A stretch of DNA of 64,000 nucleotides, taken from contig NZ_JACCFF010000002.1 of assembly GCF_013449725.1 (NCBI RefSeq), positions 532,540 through 596,539 of the forward strand, in the 5' to 3' direction. Within the stretch, counting starts at the first letter, position 1; the number at the start of each line of letters is the position of its first letter. Below the pieces are notes generated by a model. That model worked only from the letters and a program-made list of their open reading frames with translations. It was not told the origin of the DNA and searched no databases. This DNA is from Mycobacteroides sp. LB1. Lineage in GTDB: Bacteria > Actinomycetota > Actinomycetes > Mycobacteriales > Mycobacteriaceae. Position numbers and translations under genes: made by a program. Of the stretch, positions 54,472 through 64,000 are shown piece by piece.

Positions 54472-54571
54472 CCCGCCGACTCGGCATGAACCGAACGAAC
54501 GGCCGAGGTCATCCAACCAATCCACATGACGCTCACATCCGGGGTCCAGGAATCGCTGGCTGAATAGGGAT

Positions 54572-54883
54572 ATGCGCCTGGACCGGAACCCCGAACCCGA
54601 TGTTGTCGTCGTCCTCAATGCCGAGGACCTCAACGGTCGAGAGATCGTCCGGATACTGGTGCGCAACGGGCATCGGGTCGTCATCTGCGGCAGACATGCC
54701 ACCGATCTCACGAGAATGCTGCACGGCTACAGCGCAGATCAGGTGATGGCCATCGCGGCCGATACCACCGACCCGCGCCAGATTCGTGAACTGTGCCGGC
54801 GCGCGACGGACCGGTTCGGCACCGTCACCACCATCGTGGACGCGACCGGCAGACAGATGCCGCATTTGCGGCTCGTCTCATAG
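54572..54883 (+). CDS. Short SDR/Rossmann-like protein, possibly truncated
   Basis: A 103-residue protein that reads as the first half of a short-chain dehydrogenase: strand 1 (VVVLNAEDLNGREIVRILVR), strand 2 (HRVVICGRHATDLTRML), the AADTTDPRQIRELCRRATDR region and VTTIVDATG, corresponding to the NNAG strand. The glycine-rich TGxxxGIG loop is replaced by NAEDLNGRE, and the catalytic Tyr-Lys half is missing. It stops cleanly just before the convergent viuB gene. It may be a decayed SDR or a small Rossmann protein kept for another role. A plausible ATG has a weak AGGG upstream. Confidence 0.55.
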   Translation: MRLDRNPEPDVVVVLNAEDLNGREIVRILVRNGHRVVICGRHATDLTRMLHGYSADQVMAIAADTTDPRQIRELCRRATDRFGTVTTIVDATGRQMPHLRLVS

Positions 54884-54919
54884 ACCGCGTCCGGCCTGAT
54901 CCGAATCACGCCGTTTCCC

Positions 54920-55633
54920 TCAGGCCATCCAGTACGCCTGGGCCTTCATTGACTTGCGCGGAATGCCGTAGTGGTCCTTGAGGATGTGGGTGACCTCGCG
55001 GGTAGTCCGGGTATCGCATGCCACCCACCCGAAGAAGTCCGGGGCGTCGAAGGCCGTCGCACGTACGACCTCGGCAAGCGACCGGTCACCGTGGCGATCC
55101 ACCCAGATCGCGTCCCCGCCGACCGGCAGCGACTTGTCGCTTTCGTGCGCGGCCTCCAGGAACACCGTGGCCGGACTGTCCCCAATCGCCGCCAGCAGGG
55201 AGTTGATCGCGGGCAGGGATGCGGTGTCCCCGACGATCACGTATCCGCGTGGGGCCGGCTCGGGCAGTGCGAAATTACTGCCCAGCACCGTTGCCTCAAT
55301 CGTGTCGCCGACCCGGGCCGTCCGCGCCCAACGAGCGGCGAGCCCGTCGTGCAGTGCGAACTCAACATCGACGGTATCGGCCCGCTGATCCGGGTTGACC
55401 AGTGTGTACCCACGTTGATGCAGCTTCTCCCCGTCCGCGAACCACAACCGGACCCACATGGTCGGATGAACCGTACGGCCCCGCAGCAGGCCGCCGGCTG
55501 CGAAACTGAGCCTCAGATAGTGATCGGTCAGTTCGCGCCGCGCGGTCAAAGTTAGCTGATAGTCACCGGCCCGGAACATTTTGAGAACCGTGCCCTGCCA
55601 TCCACGTGTTGGTTGCGTCACTGCGCTCGGCAT
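54920..55633 (-). CDS. viuB: Siderophore-interacting protein / ferric-siderophore reductase
   Basis: A 237-residue SIP-family flavoprotein: LYRLSFAAGG-type barrel start, flavin motif KLHQRGYTLVNPDQ, the NAD(P)H domain GYVIVGDTASLPAINSLLAA, WVDRHGDRSLAEVV and the C-terminal MKAQAYWMA. The mycobacterial homologue ViuB removes iron from mycobactin-type siderophores in the cytoplasm. I choose ATG 55633, preceded by GAGGG at good spacing; ATG 55654 lacks this. IdeR-like boxes lie just upstream, so low iron should induce it together with the divergent ESX-3 operon. Confidence 0.88.
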   Translation of the reverse strand: MPSAVTQPTRGWQGTVLKMFRAGDYQLTLTARRELTDHYLRLSFAAGGLLRGRTVHPTMWVRLWFADGEKLHQRGYTLVNPDQRADTVDVEFALHDGLAARWARTARVGDTIEATVLGSNFALPEPAPRGYVIVGDTASLPAINSLLAAIGDSPATVFLEAAHESDKSLPVGGDAIWVDRHGDRSLAEVVRATAFDAPDFFGWVACDTRTTREVTHILKDHYGIPRKSMKAQAYWMA

Positions 55634-55671
55634 TACACCCTCGTTCCCCAGCATCTAGGCCGATACCTCTT

Positions 55672-55690
55672 TTGCCTTAGGCTAGCCTAA
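55672..55690. promoter_or_regulatory. IdeR-like iron box 1 of 3 (viuB-proximal)
   Basis: A 15 of 19 IdeR match whose core, TTAGGCTAGCCTAA (55677-55690), is a perfect 14-bp palindrome. It lies 38 bp upstream of the viuB start. Confidence 0.7.
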
Positions 55691-55705
55691 TTATTGGCCG
55701 TCAGA

Positions 55706-55724
55706 TAAGGCTAGGGTTAGCTAT
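55706..55724. promoter_or_regulatory. IdeR-like iron box 2 of 3
   Basis: TAAGGCTAGGGTTAGCTAT matches the IdeR consensus at 15 of 19. It is midway between the viuB-proximal and ESX-3-proximal boxes and could serve either promoter. Confidence 0.65.
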
Positions 55725-55730
55725 CGACAG

Positions 55731-55749
55731 TTAGGTAAGGGGATGCTAA
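55731..55749. promoter_or_regulatory. IdeR-like iron box 3 of 3 (ESX-3-proximal)
   Basis: TTAGGTAAGGGGATGCTAA matches at 15 of 19 and overlaps an extended -10-like sequence, so bound IdeR would block transcription towards eccA3. Confidence 0.7.
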
Positions 55750-55752
55750 TCT
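55744..55752 (+). promoter_or_regulatory. Putative extended -10 element of the ESX-3 operon promoter
   Basis: TGCTAATCT fits the TGN-TANNNT extended -10 pattern and overlaps iron box 3. A start near 55759 would give an unusually long leader of about 280 nt before eccA3. No Zur-type palindrome was seen in this region. Confidence 0.4.
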
Positions 55753-55792
55753 CTTGCCGAGCAAGTATTGGTGACATGGATGAGGACGGTGG

Positions 55793-55957
55793 ATGAGCAC
55801 TCGGGAGCGAGTCGACCAACTCGGAGCCCCGATTGTGTCGACAGTCACATCACGGCGTTCTGCCGACAAATCCGAACTCCGGCTCACCATCACTACCACG
55901 ACGGGGAACATCGGCGTGGCCGCGGGCGAGGGGTCGAAGGTTTGCTATCCGCCCTAG
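55793..55957 (+). CDS. Candidate small leader protein upstream of eccA3
   Basis: An open frame of 54 codons with an ATG preceded by GAGG and a TAG at 55955-55957. The peptide starts MSTRERVDQLGAP and ends GVAAGEGSKVCYPP, with a Thr-rich centre. Third-position G/C is about 70 percent, in line with coding sequence here but not conclusive. It would be the first gene on an iron-controlled ESX-3 transcript. No homologue is known to me, so both translation and function are uncertain. Confidence 0.35.
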   Translation: MSTRERVDQLGAPIVSTVTSRRSADKSELRLTITTTTGNIGVAAGEGSKVCYPP

Positions 55958-56037
55958 GCGGAGGTCTCAGGAACCAATCATGTTCGCGACCCGACTACTC
56001 CAATCAGCGGGCGTATCGATCAGGCGAAGGGCTGTAA

Positions 56038-57885
56038 GTGGATATTCGTGAGCGAGTTGGTCAGCGAGAGCGTGTGACCTCGACGGTGGCTCCGTCGACA
56101 CGCATTGACCCCGAGCTAGAGAGCCGATTCGCAACCTGCAGCCGGGCCCTGGGTCTGAGTGTCAACGACAGGCGACGGCCCGCAGATTTGCCAGCAGCAC
56201 GCTACGGCTTTACGTCCCTGTGCCGAACCGCCCAAGATCACTGTGATGTCTGGGTCGGTCTCGCGGCCTCCGGTGGCGCGACCATCGACGTCCTGGAAGC
56301 CATCTCGGAGACCGCGGCCACCGCCGGGCACCTGCAGCACGCGGTGAACCTGCAGCCGGGCGATCTCACCTTCACCTATGACACCGGGCTATACCTCGAG
56401 TTCCGCGCCAGCGGACCCGAGGACTATCACCTCGCCTATGCCGCAGCACTCGTCGACAAGGGTGAGTACGTCAAGGCCGACGAGCTGATCACTGCCGTGA
56501 CCGAACGGCGCCCCGGGTGGTTCAACGCCCGCTGGGTCGCGGTCGCGATGCAGAACCGGGCCGAGCGCTGGTCCGATGTCGTCACGCTGCTGACCCCCGT
56601 CGTCACCGACGAGTCGTTGGAGCCCACCACGGCGCACGCCGTGCGGATCACCCTGGGCATCGCGCTCGCCAAACTCGGCATGGTCAATCCGGCCCTGTCC
56701 TATCTCGAAGACCCAAGTGGCCCAATTGAAGTCGCCGCCACCGATGGAGCGCTCGCGAAGGCGTTGAACCTGCGCCACCATGGTGACGACGAAACCGCTA
56801 CCGAGGTGCTCCAGGACCTGTACGCGGCCAATCCGGAGAAGGCCGAGATCGAACACGCGCTCACCGATCCGAGCGTGGGTCTGCACACCACGACCGCGGC
56901 GCGCATCGCTGCGCGCTCCGATCCCTGGGATCCCGAGACTGAGCCCACCGAAGAGGATTTCATCGATCCTGAGGCCCACGAGCGCAAGGCGATCCTGCTT
57001 GCCGAGGCCGAGCAGCAGCTCAGTGAGTTCATCGGTTTGGAGCAGGTCAAGGATCAGGTCTCCAGACTCAAGAGCTCCGTAGCGATGGCATTGCGGCGCC
57101 AGGAACGCGGCCTCGCCGTCGGCCACCGCACTCACCACCTGGTGTTCGCGGGCCCTCCCGGTACCGGTAAGACCACCATCGCCCGTGTGGTCGCCAAGAT
57201 CTACTGCGGCCTGGGACTCCTCAAGCGTGAAAACGTCCGCGAGGTGCACCGTGCCGATCTCATCGGTCAGCACATCGGTGAGACCGAGGCCAAGACCAAC
57301 GCCGTCATCGACAGCGCGCTCGACGGCGTGCTGTTCCTCGACGAGGCTTACGCATTGGTGTCTACCGGCGCCAAGAACGACTTCGGTCTGGTTGCCATCG
57401 ACACCCTGCTGGCCCGCATGGAGAACGATCGCGACCGTTTGGTCGTGATCGTCGCGGGGTACCGCGCCGAGCTGGACCATTTCCTCGACACCAACGAAGG
57501 TCTGCGCTCCCGTTTCACGCGGTCCATCGAATTCCCTTCGTACGCACCGCCAGAACTCGTCGAGATCGCCGCGGCCATGGCCTCCATGCGAGACAGCAAG
57601 TTCGACGAGCGTGCCGCCGCGGAGCTACTCACCGCCTTCTCCACGATGTGTGCCGCAGAGGCTCCCGATACCCGGGGTATCGCACGCCGCAGCATCGACG
57701 TCGCCGGTAACGGCCGCTTTGTCCGTAACGTTGTTGAACGGTCCGAGGAGGAACGTGAACACCGCCTCGATAACTCAGGCGCCGAAGAGTTCAGCGATGA
57801 CGACCTCATGACCGTCACCGTCCAGGACGTGCAGGCATCGGTGGAGGCCATCATCAGCGGCCTCGGCTTGTCGGTCCAGAAATGA
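56038..57885 (+). CDS. eccA3: ESX-3 type VII secretion AAA+ ATPase EccA3
   Basis: A 615-residue EccA protein. The N-terminal half (to about residue 300) is made of TPR-like helices that bind substrates; the C-terminal CbxX/CfxQ-type AAA+ domain has Walker A GPPGTGKTT near residue 372, Walker B VLFLDEAYALV near 432, and a sensor/Arg-finger region RSRFTRSIEFPSYAPPELVE. EccA is a cytoplasmic ATPase that handles PE/PPE and Esx substrates. GTG 56038 is the longest start, with GAAGGG upstream; GTG 56074 is an alternative. The eccB3 ATG overlaps its stop. Confidence 0.93.
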   Translation: MDIRERVGQRERVTSTVAPSTRIDPELESRFATCSRALGLSVNDRRRPADLPAARYGFTSLCRTAQDHCDVWVGLAASGGATIDVLEAISETAATAGHLQHAVNLQPGDLTFTYDTGLYLEFRASGPEDYHLAYAAALVDKGEYVKADELITAVTERRPGWFNARWVAVAMQNRAERWSDVVTLLTPVVTDESLEPTTAHAVRITLGIALAKLGMVNPALSYLEDPSGPIEVAATDGALAKALNLRHHGDDETATEVLQDLYAANPEKAEIEHALTDPSVGLHTTTAARIAARSDPWDPETEPTEEDFIDPEAHERKAILLAEAEQQLSEFIGLEQVKDQVSRLKSSVAMALRRQERGLAVGHRTHHLVFAGPPGTGKTTIARVVAKIYCGLGLLKRENVREVHRADLIGQHIGETEAKTNAVIDSALDGVLFLDEAYALVSTGAKNDFGLVAIDTLLARMENDRDRLVVIVAGYRAELDHFLDTNEGLRSRFTRSIEFPSYAPPELVEIAAAMASMRDSKFDERAAAELLTAFSTMCAAEAPDTRGIARRSIDVAGNGRFVRNVVERSEEEREHRLDNSGAEEFSDDDLMTVTVQDVQASVEAIISGLGLSVQK

Positions 57886-59420
57886 GCGACAACAACAACG
57901 CGAACCCCGAACGTCGGGCCTTCGCGTCACGCACCCCGGTCAGCGAGAACCCCGAACCGCTGAAGTACCGCCGCGGATTCGTGACCGGACACCAGGTGAC
58001 CGGATGGCGTTTCGTCATGCGGCGCATCGCATCCGGCGTGGCGCTGCATGACGCACGCATGCTCGTCGATCCACTGCGCTCTCAATCACGGGCATTCGGC
58101 ATGGGTGCCGTCATCGTGATCACCGGTGTGGTCGGATCTTTCGTCCTCAGCCTGCTTCGGCCCTCCGGTATCGCCGGAACCGATCCGGTGCTAGCCGACC
58201 GGTCGACCGCCGCGCTCTACGTACGGGTGGGTGACAACCTGCACCCTGTGCTCAACCTCACCTCGGCCCGCCTCATCGCAGGCAAGGCCGTGAATCCCAC
58301 GATGGTGAAAAGCACTCAGCTCGATCAGTTTCCACGCGGCAACCTGATCGGCATTCCGGGCGCACCGGAGCGCATGGTGCAGTCCAAGTCGACCGACGCC
58401 GCCTGGGCCGTATGCGAATCGGCCGAGAACCGCGCGGTCACCGTCATCGCCGGGCCGTTGGACACCAGCGGTGACAAAGCCACCGATCTCCCCAGCGATC
58501 GTGCCGCGGTGGTGTCCACCGATGCAGGTACGTGGCTGCTGTGGGACGGGAAGCGCAGTGCGCTCAACCTCGATGACGTCGCCGTCACGAGTGCTCTCGG
58601 ATTCGCCGCGCATCCTGCGGTGCGCCCGGTGACGACCAGTCTGCTCAACGCCATTCCCGAAGCTCCCGCACTCGTGGTTCCCGCGATCCCGGGGGCCGGG
58701 GCGCCGACCAACTACCCCCTGCCCGTCCAGGCACCCATCGGTTCGGTGCTGGTGAGCTACTCCAGTGACAACAACCCGGTGCACTACGCGGTGCTTGCCG
58801 ATGGCGTGCAACAGATTTCGCCTGTGATCGCATCGGCGCTGCGCAATGCCAACTCGTTTGGTCTGGAGCAGCCGCCTCGGCTGACGGCCGATCAGATCGC
58901 GCATCTGCCGACATCGTCAGCGATCGACACCAGCGTCTTCCCGAGTGCGGCGATCAGGCCGCTGGCAGCCAATGAGGATCCGGTGCTGTGCACGCGGTTC
59001 ACCAAGACCGCCGATACGACCTCAGAATCATGGTCACTGCTCGCCGGATCGATACTGCCCGTTTCCTCTTCGGTGCACACCGTGCAGCTGATCTCCCCGG
59101 TGGCCATCCGAGTTGCCGTCACCCCCGGCATCGGGTACCTGGTACAGCCCGGCGGTCGCGGTGCGTATCAGTGGATCTCCGACACCGGTGTGCGATACGG
59201 CATAGACACCGAAGCCGAGGGCGACAAGACCCTCGAGGCGCTCGGCCTGCACAAGCCCGCACTACCCATCCCCTCGTCGATCTTGGATCTGTTCGCCTCC
59301 GGACCATCGCTGTCACGCACCGATGCTCTGATCGCGCACGACAGCCTGGCCCCGAATGATCGGCCCGCCATCCGCATCCCGACCGATAATTCATCTGCTC
59401 AGGCACAGGAGTCACGTTGA
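57882..59420 (+). CDS. eccB3: ESX-3 core membrane component EccB3
   Basis: A 512-residue EccB protein: cytoplasmic N-terminus with [20 protein letters not shown] and [20 protein letters not shown] (conserved EccB segment), one transmembrane helix at about residues 75-95 ([18 protein letters not shown]), and a large periplasmic repeat domain. It forms part of the EccBCDE membrane complex. ATGA overlaps with eccA3 before it and a TTGA overlap with eccC3 after it indicate tight translational coupling. Confidence 0.94.
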   Translation: MSDNNNANPERRAFASRTPVSENPEPLKYRRGFVTGHQVTGWRFVMRRIASGVALHDARMLVDPLRSQSRAFGMGAVIVITGVVGSFVLSLLRPSGIAGTDPVLADRSTAALYVRVGDNLHPVLNLTSARLIAGKAVNPTMVKSTQLDQFPRGNLIGIPGAPERMVQSKSTDAAWAVCESAENRAVTVIAGPLDTSGDKATDLPSDRAAVVSTDAGTWLLWDGKRSALNLDDVAVTSALGFAAHPAVRPVTTSLLNAIPEAPALVVPAIPGAGAPTNYPLPVQAPIGSVLVSYSSDNNPVHYAVLADGVQQISPVIASALRNANSFGLEQPPRLTADQIAHLPTSSAIDTSVFPSAAIRPLAANEDPVLCTRFTKTADTTSESWSLLAGSILPVSSSVHTVQLISPVAIRVAVTPGIGYLVQPGGRGAYQWISDTGVRYGIDTEAEGDKTLEALGLHKPALPIPSSILDLFASGPSLSRTDALIAHDSLAPNDRPAIRIPTDNSSAQAQESR

Positions 59421-62400
59421 GTCGTCTCATCTTCGAAGCCCATCGGCGAGTAGCGCCTCCGGCGATACCAGATGCCACGGTGACCGTCGAGGCGCCTCCG
59501 CAACTGCCACGGGTGGTGCCGCCGTCGTTCCTGCGGCGGGCCATGCCGGTCGTCATCGTGGTTCTGATCGTCGGCATGGTGGTCGCCCTGGTCGCCTCAG
59601 GCATCCGGCTCATCTCCCCGCAGACGCTGTTCTTCCCGTTCGTGCTCTTGTTGGCCGCCACCGCATTCATGCGCAATGGCAGCGACAAGGTCCGCACCGA
59701 GGAAGTCGACGCGGAACGCGCCGACTATCTGCGGTATATGTCGGTGGTCCGCGAGAATCTGCGCACCCACGCAACCCAGCAGCGTAAGGCGCTGGAATGG
59801 TCACACCCGGATCCCGAGGACCTGACCACGGTCCCAGGCACGCGCCGCCAGTGGGAACGCGACCCGGGCGATGGCGACTACCTCGTCGTACGCGCCGGAC
59901 GCCACGACATTCCGCTGGCCAGTTCCGTGCGAGTGAAGGACATCGCCGACGAGATCGACCTGGAACCAGTCAGCCACAGTGCATTGCGCGGGCTGCTCGA
60001 CACCCAGCGCACGGTACGCAGCGCCCCGCTCGGCATCGATCTGAACAAGGTTTCGCGCATCACGGTCCTTGGGGATGACGATGTTGCCCGCGCCGCGATC
60101 CGCTCGTGGGTGACACAGGCGGTCACCTTCCACGATCCGACGCTGCTGACGGTCGCGATGGCAGGCCCCGATGCCGAGAACGCCGAGTGGTCTTGGCTCA
60201 AATGGCTTCCGCACGTGGATATCAGCGGTGAAATCGACGGTGTCGGTGCGGCCCGCTACCTACGCCGCACGGGTGCCGAACTCTTCCAGGCACTGCAACC
60301 GGCGCTGGCCGAGCGTCCGACCTTCGGCTCCGATGACGGCGCGCACAAGCATCTGCTGATCGTCCTCGACGACCCGACGTATGACCTGGATGGCGTGAAT
60401 TCGCCCATCCCGGCTGCCGGCCTGGAGGGCGTCACCGTCATCCAGCGGCTCGGCAATACGGAAGGCTCGGCTGGCCTGCCTAAACTTCCGGATTACCTCA
60501 ATCCGGAACGCCCTGTGCTGCAGGTCAACCGTAATGGCGTGAGCGCACGCATCACCCGCTGGAACGGCAACGATTGGCAGCCATACGTCGATGAGGCCGA
60601 TCAGCTCACAGTCGGAACGGCGTCGCATACCTCCCGTCGGCTCTCCCGCTGGGATTCCAATCCGACCCACCCAGGGCTGCGATCGTCCGCCACCGGCGGT
60701 GCGACGTTCACGTCGCTGCTCGGAATCGAGAACGCGTCCCAGCTGGACGTCCCCGCTCTGTGGTCGCCGCGTTCGCGTGACGAGGAGCTCCGGGTGCCCA
60801 TCGGCGTAACCACCTCCGGCGAACCGCTGATGTTCGATCTTAAGGACGAGGCTGAGGGCGGTATGGGTCCGCACGGTCTGATGATCGGTATGACGGGCTC
60901 CGGCAAGTCTCAGACTCTGATGTCGATCCTGTTGGCGCTCTTGACGACTCACTCAGCCGATCGCCTCATCGTGATCTACGCCGACTTCAAGGGTGAGGCG
61001 GGTGCCGATATCTTCCGCGATTTCCCGCAGGTCGTCGCCGTCATCTCCAACATGGCCGAAAAGCGTTCGCTGGCTGAGCGTTTCGCCGACACATTGCGTG
61101 GAGAGGTAGCCCGCCGCGAGAACTTGCTCAAGCAGGCCGGTCGCGACGTGCAGGGCAGCGCCTTCAACTCGGTCCGTGAGTACGAGGAGGCGATCGCCGC
61201 CGGACACGATCTGCCGCCGATCCCCACGCTGTTCGTGGTGGCCGACGAATTCACGCTCATGCTCCAGGACCACCCGGAGTACGCCGAGCTGTTCGACTAC
61301 GTCGCACGCAAGGGCCGCTCGTTCCGCATCCACATCCTGTTCGCGTCGCAGACCCTGGACGTCGGCAAGATCAAGGATATCGACAAGAACACCTCGTACC
61401 GCATCGGTCTGAAGGTGGCCAGCCCCAGCTCATCCCGACAGATCATCGGGACCGAGGACGCGTATCACATCGAATCGGGCAAGGACTACAAGGGCGTTGG
61501 GTTCCTGGTGCCCGCACCCGGTGCGGTGCCGATCAAGTTCCGCAGCACCTATGTCGACGGCGTGTACGAACCCCCGTCGACAACCACCACCGTGGAGATC
61601 CGAGCCACCCCGCAGCCCAAACAGTTTACCGCGCTACCGGTGGCCGCAGATCCCACCACGGTGATCGTCAAGGGCAACACCGACCAACCACGGCAGCCTG
61701 CGCGCAAACTGGTCTCGACCGTCGGCGACCAGCTTGCCAAGGTGGGGCCGCGGGCGCCGGAGCTCTGGCTGCCACCACTAGACACCGCGATCCCGTTGGC
61801 CGATGTACTGAACCAGACCGGGATTCCGGCACGGCAGCTGCGCTGGCCGCTCGGCGAGATCGACAAGCCGTTCCAGATGCGCCGCGATCCACTGGTCTTC
61901 GATGCGACCTCGGCGGCCGGGAACGTGATCATTCACGGCGGCCCGAAATCCGGGAAGTCGACTGCGCTGCAGACATTCATCCTGTCGGCTGCGGCGCTGC
62001 ACGCCCCCCGCGACGCCACGTTCTACTGCATCGACTACGGCGGCGGACAACTGCACGCACTCGAAGGACTGGCGCATGTCGGCAGTGTCGCCAGCGCGTT
62101 GGAACCAGAACGCATCCGGCGTACCTTCGGTGAGCTGGAGCAGCTCCTGGCGTACCGCCAGCGCCTGTTCCGCGACCGTGGCATCGCCTCGGTGAGCCAA
62201 CTGCGCGCCCTGCGAGACAGCGATCGCACGCTCGATGACGGTTACGGCGAGACGTTCCTGGTCGTGGACAACCTGTATGCGTTCAGCCGCGATAACACCG
62301 ACCAGTTCAATACCCGAAACCCGTTGTTGGCCAGGCTCACCGAGCTGGCCAACGCCGGACTGTCGTACGGCATTCATGTCGTGATCACGACGCCGAACTG

Positions 62401-63457
62401 GATCGAGGTGCCGCTGGCGATGCGCGATGCTCTCGGACTGCGCCTCGAACTCAAGCTGCATGACTCAGCGGACAGCAACGTGCGGGTACCGGGTGCACTG
62501 CGCCGCCCCGCCGAAAGTGTTCCGCACGATCAGCCGGGTCGCGGCCTGACCATGCAGGCCGAGCACTTCCTGTTCGCCTCCTCGGACTCGAAGACCGTCG
62601 AATCGGTCAATGCCAACTACCCCGGGTCCAAGGCTCCTGCCGTCCGACTACTGCCGGCAGATCTGGCACCGAACGCCATCGGCCCGCTGTACCCGGGGCT
62701 CGAGCAGGTCGTCATCGGCCAGCGCGAGCAGGATCTGGCACCCGTGGCACTCGACTTCGCTCACAACCCGCTCCTGATGGTGTTGGGCGATACCGGGTCT
62801 GGCAAGACGACTCTGCTGCGGCACGTCATCCGTACCGTCCGCGAGCACTCGGCGCCCGACCAGGTGGCGTTCACGGTTCTGGACCGGCGGCTGCATCTCG
62901 TCGACGAACCGCTGTTCCCGGATAATGAGTACACCCCCAATATCGACCGGATTACCCCGGCGATGCTGGGCCTCGGCGCACTGCTGGAAAAGCGTCGGCC
63001 GCCCGCCGGGCTGTCTCCGGAGGAACTGCACAACTGGGTGTCACGCGGTGTGACAGGACAGCGGCATTATCTGATCATCGACGATGTCGACCAAATCCCC
63101 GACGCACCGGCTGTCAGCGGCCCGTACATCGGGCAGCGGCCGTGGAATCCGATCGTCGGCCTGCTCGCCGAGGCACGCGAGCTCGGCCTGCGAGTGATCA
63201 TCACCGCACGGGCTACCGGCTCGGGTCACATCCTGATGACCAACCCCATGTTGCGTCGCTTCCACGAGCTCCAGGCCAACACCCTGATGCTCAGCGGCAG
63301 CCCGCAGGACGGCGGCCGGATTCGTGGGCATCGTTTCGAGCGTCTGCCCGCGGGTCGCGGAGTTCTGTTGTCCGAAAACGATGTCCCCACATATGTACAG
63401 ACCGTCAATCCACTCGTCATTGAGCATGCTGCTCAGGGAAGGGAGTACCCACGATGA
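59417..63457 (+). CDS. eccC3: ESX-3 FtsK/SpoIIIE ATPase EccC3
   Basis: A 1346-residue EccC protein that drives type VII secretion. Two transmembrane helices (about residues 38-80) precede three FtsK-like ATPase domains, with P-loops GMTGSGKS near residue 494, GPKSGKST near 844 and GDTGSGKT near 1127. All three Walker A motifs look intact. It is a single chain, as in ESX-3, not split into Ca/Cb. The TTG start overlaps the eccB3 stop; its own stop overlaps the PE ATG. Confidence 0.94.
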   Translation: MSRLIFEAHRRVAPPAIPDATVTVEAPPQLPRVVPPSFLRRAMPVVIVVLIVGMVVALVASGIRLISPQTLFFPFVLLLAATAFMRNGSDKVRTEEVDAERADYLRYMSVVRENLRTHATQQRKALEWSHPDPEDLTTVPGTRRQWERDPGDGDYLVVRAGRHDIPLASSVRVKDIADEIDLEPVSHSALRGLLDTQRTVRSAPLGIDLNKVSRITVLGDDDVARAAIRSWVTQAVTFHDPTLLTVAMAGPDAENAEWSWLKWLPHVDISGEIDGVGAARYLRRTGAELFQALQPALAERPTFGSDDGAHKHLLIVLDDPTYDLDGVNSPIPAAGLEGVTVIQRLGNTEGSAGLPKLPDYLNPERPVLQVNRNGVSARITRWNGNDWQPYVDEADQLTVGTASHTSRRLSRWDSNPTHPGLRSSATGGATFTSLLGIENASQLDVPALWSPRSRDEELRVPIGVTTSGEPLMFDLKDEAEGGMGPHGLMIGMTGSGKSQTLMSILLALLTTHSADRLIVIYADFKGEAGADIFRDFPQVVAVISNMAEKRSLAERFADTLRGEVARRENLLKQAGRDVQGSAFNSVREYEEAIAAGHDLPPIPTLFVVADEFTLMLQDHPEYAELFDYVARKGRSFRIHILFASQTLDVGKIKDIDKNTSYRIGLKVASPSSSRQIIGTEDAYHIESGKDYKGVGFLVPAPGAVPIKFRSTYVDGVYEPPSTTTTVEIRATPQPKQFTALPVAADPTTVIVKGNTDQPRQPARKLVSTVGDQLAKVGPRAPELWLPPLDTAIPLADVLNQTGIPARQLRWPLGEIDKPFQMRRDPLVFDATSAAGNVIIHGGPKSGKSTALQTFILSAAALHAPRDATFYCIDYGGGQLHALEGLAHVGSVASALEPERIRRTFGELEQLLAYRQRLFRDRGIASVSQLRALRDSDRTLDDGYGETFLVVDNLYAFSRDNTDQFNTRNPLLARLTELANAGLSYGIHVVITTPNWIEVPLAMRDALGLRLELKLHDSADSNVRVPGALRRPAESVPHDQPGRGLTMQAEHFLFASSDSKTVESVNANYPGSKAPAVRLLPADLAPNAIGPLYPGLEQVVIGQREQDLAPVALDFAHNPLLMVLGDTGSGKTTLLRHVIRTVREHSAPDQVAFTVLDRRLHLVDEPLFPDNEYTPNIDRITPAMLGLGALLEKRRPPAGLSPEELHNWVSRGVTGQRHYLIIDDVDQIPDAPAVSGPYIGQRPWNPIVGLLAEARELGLRVIITARATGSGHILMTNPMLRRFHELQANTLMLSGSPQDGGRIRGHRFERLPAGRGVLLSENDVPTYVQTVNPLVIEHAAQGREYPR

Positions 63458-63762
63458 ATCTCAATGTAGTTCCGGAAGGCCTGCTCGCCACCAGTGCCGC
63501 GGTTGAGGCGCTCACCGCGCGTTTGGCCGCGGCTCACGCGGCGGCCGCTCCGGTGATCGGTGCCGTGGTGCCGCCTGCTGCCGATCCGGTGTCCTTGGAG
63601 ACCGCCGCGGGCTTCAGTGCGCGTGGAATCGAGCACACCGGTGTGGCCGCCCTGGCCGTTGAGGAGCTGGGCCGTGCTGGTCTGGGTGTCTCGGAGTCTG
63701 CCGCCAGTTACACCACCGGCGATATGCAGGGCGCTGCGACATACATGATTGCCCGGGGCTAG
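63454..63762 (+). CDS. pe5: ESX-3 PE protein (PE5-like)
   Basis: A 102-residue PE protein made of two helices. It starts [20 protein letters not shown], containing the Pro-Glu motif at positions 7-8, and the C-terminal part holds YTTGD, the YxxxD secretion signal needed for ESX export. It stops shortly after the PE domain, as ESX-linked PE5 does. ATGA overlap with eccC3. Its partner is the PPE protein that follows after 3 bp. Confidence 0.92.
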   Translation: MNLNVVPEGLLATSAAVEALTARLAAAHAAAAPVIGAVVPPAADPVSLETAAGFSARGIEHTGVAALAVEELGRAGLGVSESAASYTTGDMQGAATYMIARG

Positions 63763-63765
63763 CTC

Positions 63766-64000
63766 TTGACCGCCCCCATCTGGATCGCTTCTCCCCCGGA
63801 GGTCCACTCGGCGCTGCTGAGCGCCGGACCCGGGCCGGGGGCACTCCTCGCTGCGGCCGCGCAGTGGCAGGCGCTCTCGACGCAGTACGCCACGGCGGCA
63901 ACGGAGTTGACCCAGCTGCTCGCTGCCACCACTGCCGGACCCTGGCAGGGGCCCAGCGCCACCCAGTATGTCGCCAGCCACACGCCATACCTGGCCTGGC
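63766..64000 (+). CDS. ppe4: ESX-3 PPE protein (PPE4-like), 5' part
   Basis: The first 78 codons of a PPE protein, cut by the window end. It opens TTG, then [20 protein letters not shown], with the PPE motif, and continues to [20 protein letters not shown], the WxG-type helix-turn-helix region that pairs with PE5. It closely follows M. tuberculosis PPE4, and its first 20 residues are almost the same as those of the orphan PPE at 17.2 kb. The TTG start is the only one available 3 bp after the PE stop. Confidence 0.9.
   Translation, partial: MTAPIWIASPPEVHSALLSAGPGPGALLAAAAQWQALSTQYATAATELTQLLAATTAGPWQGPSATQYVASHTPYLAW

Larger units (their letters stand above)
55634..56037. promoter_or_regulatory. 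Divergent viuB / ESX-3 intergenic region
   Basis: This 404-bp stretch contains no annotated family gene. Its left 120 bp carries three IdeR-like boxes; a short inverted repeat CTTGC-CGA-GCAAG lies at 55753-55765; and a candidate 54-codon reading frame occupies 55793-55957. The remaining 80 bp before eccA3 shows nothing I can name. Confidence 0.6.

Noticed and set aside
55753..55765. CTTGC-CGA-GCAAG hairpin as a terminator or attenuator
   Set aside because: Five-base arms with a three-base loop and no U-tract; probably incidental.
55768..56037. 89-codon plus-strand frame upstream of eccA3 in another reading frame
   Set aside because: Overlaps the better-supported 54-codon frame, lacks a ribosome site and has an odd His/Arg-rich composition.

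Overview
The window is high-GC actinobacterial DNA, almost certainly from a rapidly growing mycobacterium. The best fit is the Mycobacteroides abscessus/chelonae group, but that is inference from gene content, since no marker gene or 16S is present. The evidence is PE and PPE proteins, an ESX type VII secretion operon, carboxymycobactin/mycobactin genes (mbtA, F, G, H, I), the IrtAB siderophore importer, many TetR regulators, LCM-type methyltransferases, an HNH/DUF222 gene of the 13E12 type, and GTG/TTG starts with ATGA gene overlaps. I saw no rRNA, tRNA, CRISPR array, insertion sequence or prophage.

Layout. 1-6 kb: two TetR genes, an MBL-fold hydrolase, an MpaB-type (DUF2236) oxygenase, a PPOX flavoprotein, a limonene-epoxide-hydrolase-like protein, a UPF0060 membrane protein and an APC permease. 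6-8.5 kb: two metal-sensor/cation-efflux pairs, kmtR with a CDF transporter and cmtR with a small Cys-rich CDF transporter, each with an inverted repeat upstream. 8.5-14.9 kb: a TetR-controlled catabolic locus (amidohydrolase on one strand; flavin monooxygenase, alpha/beta hydrolase and acyl-CoA synthetase on the other). 15-16.3 kb: DUF222-HNH protein. 16.3-20.1 kb: TetR divergent from an orphan PPE gene (PPE4-like N-terminus, PPE-PPW C-terminus) followed by a siderophore-interacting-type flavoprotein and an O-methyltransferase. 20.1-26.2 kb: CynX/NimT-type MFS exporter, FadR-type regulator, periplasmic PCuAC copper chaperone, Tat-exported DyP peroxidase, then a MerR regulator and FUSC transporter preceded by an IdeR-like iron box.

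26.3-31 kb is a complete ectoine/hydroxyectoine operon (ectABCD) ending in a ProP-like symporter, with a textbook CRP site in its upstream region. 31-45.4 kb is an iron-acquisition island: irtA-irtB, an LCM methyltransferase, mbtF-mbtG-mbtH, divergent mbtA, and mbtI, with IdeR-like boxes before irtA, between mbtF and mbtA, and before mbtI. mbtB, mbtC, mbtD and mbtE are absent, so the mycobactin pathway must be completed elsewhere. 45.4-52.2 kb is a tightly overlapping operon: GntR regulator, two-cluster ferredoxin, sulfonate/nitrate-type ABC importer and a flavoprotein of the fumarate-reductase/APS-reductase-alpha type fused to a long HEAT-repeat tail. 52.4-54.5 kb: LysR gene divergent from a PhzS-like FAD monooxygenase. 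54.5-64 kb: a truncated SDR-like gene, viuB, then three IdeR-like boxes and the start of the ESX-3 operon (eccA3, eccB3, eccC3, PE5, PPE4), which runs off the window.

Two themes stand out. The first is iron: IdeR-type boxes, siderophore synthesis, siderophore import and reduction (IrtAB, ViuB and a third SIP-like protein) and ESX-3 are all within 45 kb, and an orphan PPE that resembles the ESX-3 PPE4 sits beside the third SIP-like gene. The second is the HEAT-tailed AprA-like/AprB-like redox operon with its own importer, the least explained system here.
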